Under the pieces are notes generated by a model. It saw only the letters and a list, made by a program, of their open reading frames with translations, did no database searches and was not told the origin of the DNA. From UBA993 sp964436815 (GTDB taxonomy: Bacteria > Bacillota > Dethiobacteria > DTU022), in assembly GCA_964436815.1 (NCBI GenBank), contig CAYTER010000029.1, positions 1 through 27,469 of the forward strand: a stretch of DNA of 27,469 nucleotides. Reading direction: 5' to 3'. A program made the position numbers and the translations under genes. Position 1 is the first letter of the stretch. Each line of letters begins with the position of its first letter. Of the stretch, positions 23,868 through 27,469 are shown piece by piece.

Positions 23868-24203
23868 TCAGCGGCCTTTTGCCAACGCAGCTGCGTAATT
23901 AAAATGGTAAAAATACTTTTGCCACTGCTCAGTCGTAGTATTATATTCGTTATCATAGATAAAGTGATCAATTATAGCTTCGCGGGTTCTTAATATTTCC
24001 TTTAAACGCCTGCGATTTTTGGGATCCTGGACTGTAAGATCAATCAACTCCAGTACACGCATGAAAGCAGCATGGCTGTAATCAGGCTTATCTTTATTCG
24101 CCCACCTGATACTTCTATCCAAATCAGTACCGATGTTTGCCATTTGCTCAATTAAACTTAGCTCGAACCATTTGCCGGAAGATAGTTCTTTATGAATTGT
24201 CAC
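23868..24203 (-). CDS. Small helical protein paired with DUF5674
   Basis: The 111-residue product is predicted to be almost all helical, with no signal peptide or membrane segment. Notable blocks are EQMANIGTDLDRSIRWANK (about 19-37) and DPKNRRRLKEILRTREAIIDHF (about 60-81). Its start overlaps the stop of the DUF5674 gene in an ATGA junction, so translation is coupled. I have the impression that similar small proteins occur beside DUF5674 or nuclease-like small genes in many anaerobes and archaea, but no activity is known to me. A toxin-antitoxin or similar two-part unit is a reasonable inference from the size and coupling, not a demonstrated function. Confidence 0.65.
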   Translation of the reverse strand: MTIHKELSSGKWFELSLIEQMANIGTDLDRSIRWANKDKPDYSHAAFMRVLELIDLTVQDPKNRRRLKEILRTREAIIDHFIYDNEYNTTTEQWQKYFYHFNYAAALAKGR

Positions 24204-24544
24204 TTTACCACCAAATTTTTAACAATCATTTTAATTTTTTCTCTGATTTCTTCATTATCAATTCCTCTCGACCTGTTATTCTGTGAGGGTCGAAGATTAA
24301 TCATGGAGTCAAACTCAATAAAATTTTCACTGCCATACTCAGCTGGGTAAAAGTTTATGCCCCAAAGATGGTCCTGTTTAGAACCGTTATTAAGCAGTAG
24401 CTCTTCCTGATCGGCGTGCATCTCAGCATCAACGACCATTACTCCTTTTTCAACATCAACTACGGCTTTTACTAGACCGTCAAATATTTTATTCGACATA
24501 TTAATTAGTTCATCAATGCTAATCTGCTTTTCAACTATTTTCAT
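24200..24544 (-). CDS. DUF5674 family protein
   Basis: The 114-residue product matches the small family DUF5674 in my reading: VKAVVDVEKGVMVVDAEMHAD followed by NGSKQDHLWGINFYP, FIEFDSMINLRPSQNNRSRGI and a lysine-rich end. The conserved acidic, Asn, Arg and Gly residues in the middle could form an active or binding site, but no reaction is established. AGAAAGG nine bases upstream supports the ATG. The downstream gene overlaps by four bases, so the two are one translationally coupled unit. The 24545-24683 stretch upstream holds no gene and no clear promoter. Confidence 0.75.
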   Translation of the reverse strand: MKIVEKQISIDELINMSNKIFDGLVKAVVDVEKGVMVVDAEMHADQEELLLNNGSKQDHLWGINFYPAEYGSENFIEFDSMINLRPSQNNRSRGIDNEEIREKIKMIVKNLVVK

Positions 24545-24683
24545 ACTTGTATACCTTTCTAAGTTTCAGATCAAGTTATGCTAATTGGTTTTTATATGAC
24601 AGTAACAGACTGCTTTCGACATTATCGTATACAACCCGGAGCTGTGAGTCAAATACTTCAGAGATAACCCTTCTTTGTAATTG

Positions 24684-24824
24684 CTAACAAAATCGCTCTA
24701 CCCACTCTTCCACGCTCAGACACTCCATCGGGCTTTCAAAAAAATCTCGTTTATTGAAGGATAACCATGCATTTTTGGACGTAAGGATATTCCTTGGGTA
24801 ACAGTCCACATTAGGATCATGTTG
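24684..24824 (-). pseudogene. Coding-like remnant downstream of the FMN split-barrel gene
   Basis: Directly after the TAA stop of the neighbouring gene, and in the same frame, 46 codons stay open to a TAG at 24684-24686. They read like real protein: DPNVDCYPRNILTSKNAW, then FNKRDFFESPMECL and SVEEWVERF. There is no ATG start with a ribosome binding site; a GTG near 24809 is possible but unsupported. The pattern is like the C-terminal end of a small nuclease-type (PIN-like) protein, but that is a weak impression. I read it as the tail of a deleted gene. Confidence 0.35.
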
Positions 24825-25337
24825 TTAAGAACTACTTGATGGTATCCACTGGTATACTTCCTGGAAGCGGCGAACATAAAAATAGCGCTCCGCCCGGACC
24901 AGAATCAGGCTGGATGAAGGCGAGTTAATGAACTTATCCAGGTAATTATGTTTATCTAAAAGCAGTTGTGCCCACTTTTCCATTTCATTTTTTTCCAGGG
25001 GTCCGGCCTTACCGGTTACAGTAATAGCCCGGATCAGATTGATGCTATCCGGCTGCTGGGCGCGGTTGTCAATCAGCAGAGATACCTTGTTATTCTTTAG
25101 AATCTGGCTGTATTTCCTGGTTTTTGTAGGCGTGGAAAAGACGAGGTGCCGGAGATCGCTGTCAGCGGCAAAGGCAACCAGTGAAGTGTAAGGCCTTCCC
25201 TCCCCTTCGGTGGCCAGCACCGCGAAAGGCTGATTCCGGCAGATTTCCTTTATTTCAGATTCAATTTGTTCCTTGCTGCAGTCATCGCTGCAGGTTACCA
25301 CTTCAACATGCATCGGCTCGTCATAATCAAAACTCAT
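24825..25337 (-). CDS. Pyridoxamine 5'-phosphate oxidase-like FMN-binding protein
   Basis: The 170-residue product has the split-barrel fold of the pyridoxamine phosphate oxidase superfamily. FAVLATEGEGRPYTSLVAFAAD (about 38-59) and LVFSTPTKTRKYSQILKNNKVSLLID (about 65-90) are the usual first strands and FMN-phosphate contact region. Such small members are flavin- or heme-linked reductases of unknown substrate rather than vitamin B6 enzymes, and the full-length PdxH substrate residues are not apparent. An N-terminal extension of about 25 residues has two cysteines (16 and 20). It lies 15 bases after the methyltransferase-like gene, so the two form an operon. GGGGTGA precedes the ATG. Confidence 0.8.
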   Translation of the reverse strand: MSFDYDEPMHVEVVTCSDDCSKEQIESEIKEICRNQPFAVLATEGEGRPYTSLVAFAADSDLRHLVFSTPTKTRKYSQILKNNKVSLLIDNRAQQPDSINLIRAITVTGKAGPLEKNEMEKWAQLLLDKHNYLDKFINSPSSSLILVRAERYFYVRRFQEVYQWIPSSSS

Positions 25338-25352
25338 GGCTTCACCCCGCTT

Positions 25353-26063
25353 CTACCAGACTCCCGGAATAAGGCGATACTTCACCTTTTGCCTATATTC
25401 CCTATAGCCTTCTAGATTGTCCACTAATTCCTTTTCTTCGTCCAGTATTCTTGGAATAAAAACAAGCAGAAACAGGGTGGCCGGTATAACAGCCCAATAA
25501 GACCCAAGAGCCAACGGTGTAAAGAAATAGAGTACAATCACTGCAGAATACATTGGATGCCTGACAATTGCATACGGACCGGTAGATATCACTTTTTGAC
25601 CTGCATCAACTTCAACTACTCTTGAAGCATAGCTGTTTGCCTTAAAAACATTAAGAACCATCAGATAACCGATCAGCACTAATATAAAAGATACTACCTG
25701 GATAAATAACGGAACCTCAGACCAAACAAGCCTTTTATCAAATCCAGGCAAAATATAGATCAGCGGAAACACCAGGAGGGAAAGTTTAATCACCAGTTTC
25801 TGTTCCTTACGGTTTTCCCTTGTTCTCATGCGTCTTTCCAGTAATTCAGGATCTTTCGTAAAAAGATATTGACCGAATACTGCCATCGGTATGGCCAGGA
25901 TGAAGATATACACCCATCCTTCCCAATATCTTAATGTCCAGGCAGGAAGGAACATTAGCAAGCCGAGCACCGGAAAAAGCATTAAATATCTGGTGATTGC
26001 CATTCTTTTTAAAGTTTTCAGATCCGTTTTCCCTGATCCATTTTTCCTGTTTTGTCCTTCCAT
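25353..26063 (-). CDS. Isoprenylcysteine carboxyl methyltransferase-like membrane protein
   Basis: The product is about 236 residues with four or five membrane segments. The C-terminal signature GPYAIVRHPMYSAV followed by EEKEL...GYREYRQKVKYRLIPGVW is that of the isoprenylcysteine methyltransferase/NnrU-like fold, which binds S-adenosylmethionine at the membrane. Bacterial members usually have unknown small-molecule or lipid substrates. AGGAGG (26073-26078) serves the ATG at 26063 (nine bases) or the adjacent GTG at 26066 (six bases); one extra residue is the only difference. A promoter with an embedded palindrome lies upstream at 26117-26146, divergent from the aldo/keto reductase. Confidence 0.85.
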   Translation of the reverse strand: MEGQNRKNGSGKTDLKTLKRMAITRYLMLFPVLGLLMFLPAWTLRYWEGWVYIFILAIPMAVFGQYLFTKDPELLERRMRTRENRKEQKLVIKLSLLVFPLIYILPGFDKRLVWSEVPLFIQVVSFILVLIGYLMVLNVFKANSYASRVVEVDAGQKVISTGPYAIVRHPMYSAVIVLYFFTPLALGSYWAVIPATLFLLVFIPRILDEEKELVDNLEGYREYRQKVKYRLIPGVW

Positions 26064-26116
26064 CACCAGTATCCTCCTTCATATACCGACAATTCACATC
26101 AAAGCCGTAAAACCAG

Positions 26117-26146
26117 TTTATACCTTAAATATAACGGTTATATCAA
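26117..26146 (-). promoter_or_regulatory. Promoter of the methyltransferase-like operon with embedded palindrome
   Basis: On the minus strand TTGATA (26141-26146) and TATAAA (26117-26122) are 18 bases apart. ATATAAC-g-GTTATAT (26129-26143), a perfect 7-base inverted repeat around one base, fills the spacer and overlaps the -35 box, so a dimeric repressor could block this promoter. Confidence 0.5.
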
Positions 26147-26294
26147 ACATAATCCATCAGTATTTATAATTAACAACCTACCGTGAAGGGCTACCGTTCT
26201 CTACCCCAAGCCGGCAGGAATTATTGTCTTTTCAGTGGAAAAGATAAACAGAACAGATTAGCTGCTCCAGACCAGACAATAAGGAGACTAAACC

Positions 26295-27469
26295 ATGCAG
26301 TATCGAACATTCGGCAAACTCGATTTTAAAGGATCCGCCCTCGGTTTTGGCGCTATGCGCCTGCCCGTTAAAGAACACAAGGTTGATGAACCTGAAGCAA
26401 TTAAGATGATCCGTTACGCCATCGATCAGGGCGTCAACTACGTTGACACCGCTTACGCCTACCATGACGGCGACAGCGAGCTGATTGTCGGCAAAGCTCT
26501 CAAGGACGGCTACCGGGAAAAAGTAAAACTGGCTACCAAGATGCCGATCTGGAAAGTGGAAACCGCCGCTGATTTTGACCGCTTCCTGAACGAGCAGCTT
26601 GATAAACTGCAGGTCGAATACCTTGATTTCTACCTGCTGCACAGTTTAAATAAGAACAGCTGGCGCAGAATTCGCGACCTTGGAATCTTAGAATGGTTCG
26701 AAAAGGCCGTAGCTGATGGACGCATCCGCTACCCGGCTTTCTCTTTTCACGATGATTTTGAAGCCTTTAAGGAGATCATCGATGCTTATGACTGGCCGAT
26801 GTGTTTGATCCAACACAATTTCATCGATATTGAGAACCAGGCCGGCACAAAAGGGCTGCGCTACGCTGCCGGCAAAGGCACCGCCGTAGTGGTCATGGAA
26901 CCGCTGCTCGGCGGCAACCTGGCCGTTCCACCCGCATCTATCAGGCCGATCTGGGATAAAGCTAAAAAACGAAGAAATGCTGTTGAGTGGGCCCTCAGCT
27001 GGCTCTGGAACCAGCCGGAAGTTTCAGTAGTGCTCAGCGGAATGAGCAGCATGGAACAGCTGAAAGAAAATATCAGTTACGCCGACCGCTCTGCCATCGG
27101 CGTTCTCACACCGGCTGAACTGGCCCTATTTGATGAAGCGCGGACCCGCTATGAAGAACTAACCGCCATCCCCTGTACCGAATGCGGGTACTGCATGCCC
27201 TGCCCGCAGAATGTCGATATCCCCGAAAATATCAGCAATTACAATAACATTATGAAATATGACCAGTTTGACGCCGCCCGCGGCAAATACAAGTGGTGGA
27301 AACATGTTTACGACAGCGGTGGCTTTTTGGAGCATGATGTCCGCGCCGTCAACTGCACTTCCTGCGGGGAATGCGAAGAAAAATGCCCCCAGGGGATTCC
27401 GATCAGCCGCTGGATGCCGGTTATACACGAGGTTATAGATCAGAAAAAACCCTTTATCAAGAAACTGGA
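26295..27469 (+). CDS. Aldo/keto reductase with C-terminal ferredoxin domain (3' end outside window)
   Basis: At least 391 residues are visible and no stop occurs before the window ends. The TIM-barrel part has the aldo/keto reductase tetrad Asp51, Tyr56, Lys82 and His116 (VDTAYAY, TKMP, LLH). After about residue 290 the C-terminal part has two cysteine sets: C-x2-C-x2-C-x2-C in PCTECGYCMPCP and C-x2-C-x2-C-x3-C in NCTSCGECEEKCP. These indicate iron-sulfur clusters as in the fused reductases common in anaerobic Clostridia. It is likely a cytoplasmic NAD(P)H- or ferredoxin-linked reductase of unknown carbonyl substrate. AAGGAG (26281-26286) eight bases upstream fixes the ATG. It is divergent from the methyltransferase-like operon. 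Confidence 0.92.
   Translation, partial: MQYRTFGKLDFKGSALGFGAMRLPVKEHKVDEPEAIKMIRYAIDQGVNYVDTAYAYHDGDSELIVGKALKDGYREKVKLATKMPIWKVETAADFDRFLNEQLDKLQVEYLDFYLLHSLNKNSWRRIRDLGILEWFEKAVADGRIRYPAFSFHDDFEAFKEIIDAYDWPMCLIQHNFIDIENQAGTKGLRYAAGKGTAVVVMEPLLGGNLAVPPASIRPIWDKAKKRRNAVEWALSWLWNQPEVSVVLSGMSSMEQLKENISYADRSAIGVLTPAELALFDEARTRYEELTAIPCTECGYCMPCPQNVDIPENISNYNNIMKYDQFDAARGKYKWWKHVYDSGGFLEHDVRAVNCTSCGECEEKCPQGIPISRWMPVIHEVIDQKKPFIKKL

Overview
This window looks like a piece of an anaerobic, low-to-mid GC Firmicute (Clostridia-type) genome, probably from a draft or metagenome assembly, because a run of exactly 100 N (1596-1695) marks a scaffold gap. The evidence is the gene content: a pterin-dependent aldehyde:ferredoxin oxidoreductase with a four-cluster ferredoxin, a desulforedoxin-like protein, a HesB-like protein with an in-frame UGA that is best read as selenocysteine, sigma-54-dependent control of metabolism, a uroporphyrinogen-decarboxylase-like protein and strong GGAGG ribosome binding sites. 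No rRNA, tRNA, CRISPR array or insertion sequence was seen.

Region 1 (1-10223) appears to be one sigma-54-controlled metabolic locus. A GAF-PAS-AAA+-Fis activator (2626-4419, minus) sits between two textbook -24/-12 promoters, at 104-119 and 4642-4658. The first faces a saccharopine-dehydrogenase-like gene (SDH1, 342-1526). The second faces a five-gene set: ferredoxin, aldehyde oxidoreductase, MoaD/ThiS-like sulfur carrier, sodium:solute symporter and a second saccharopine-dehydrogenase-like gene (SDH2, 8902-10173). An aminopropyltransferase of the thermospermine-synthase type lies 20 bases downstream of the activator. My reading is an inducible pathway that imports a substrate with sodium, cleaves or deaminates it with one or both dehydrogenases, and oxidises the aldehyde to an acid while reducing ferredoxin. 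The substrate is unknown; an opine-like secondary amine, an amino acid or a polyamine derivative would fit.

Region 2 (10248-11114, minus) is a small redox-type operon: an ArsR-family repressor, the HesB-like selenoprotein with a SECIS-like hairpin just after its UGA, and a 41-residue desulforedoxin-like protein starting at TTG. It ends at a terminator shared with SDH2.

Region 3 (11134-15965, minus) holds a DUF6125-like protein, a GH13 alpha-glucosidase, a MATE exporter behind a promoter plus hairpin leader, and a D-2-hydroxyacid dehydrogenase. Region 4 (16151-23587) holds a membrane-bound GGDEF/HD-GYP protein, PolX, a stand-alone E2-type acyltransferase domain, a uroporphyrinogen-decarboxylase-like protein and a GltS-like sodium:glutamate symporter. 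Several of these genes are convergent with 4-base overlaps.

Region 5 (23588-27469) holds an overlapping pair of small genes (one DUF5674), a coding-like gene remnant, an FMN split-barrel protein paired with an isoprenylcysteine-methyltransferase-like protein, and a divergent aldo/keto reductase with a ferredoxin tail that runs off the window end.
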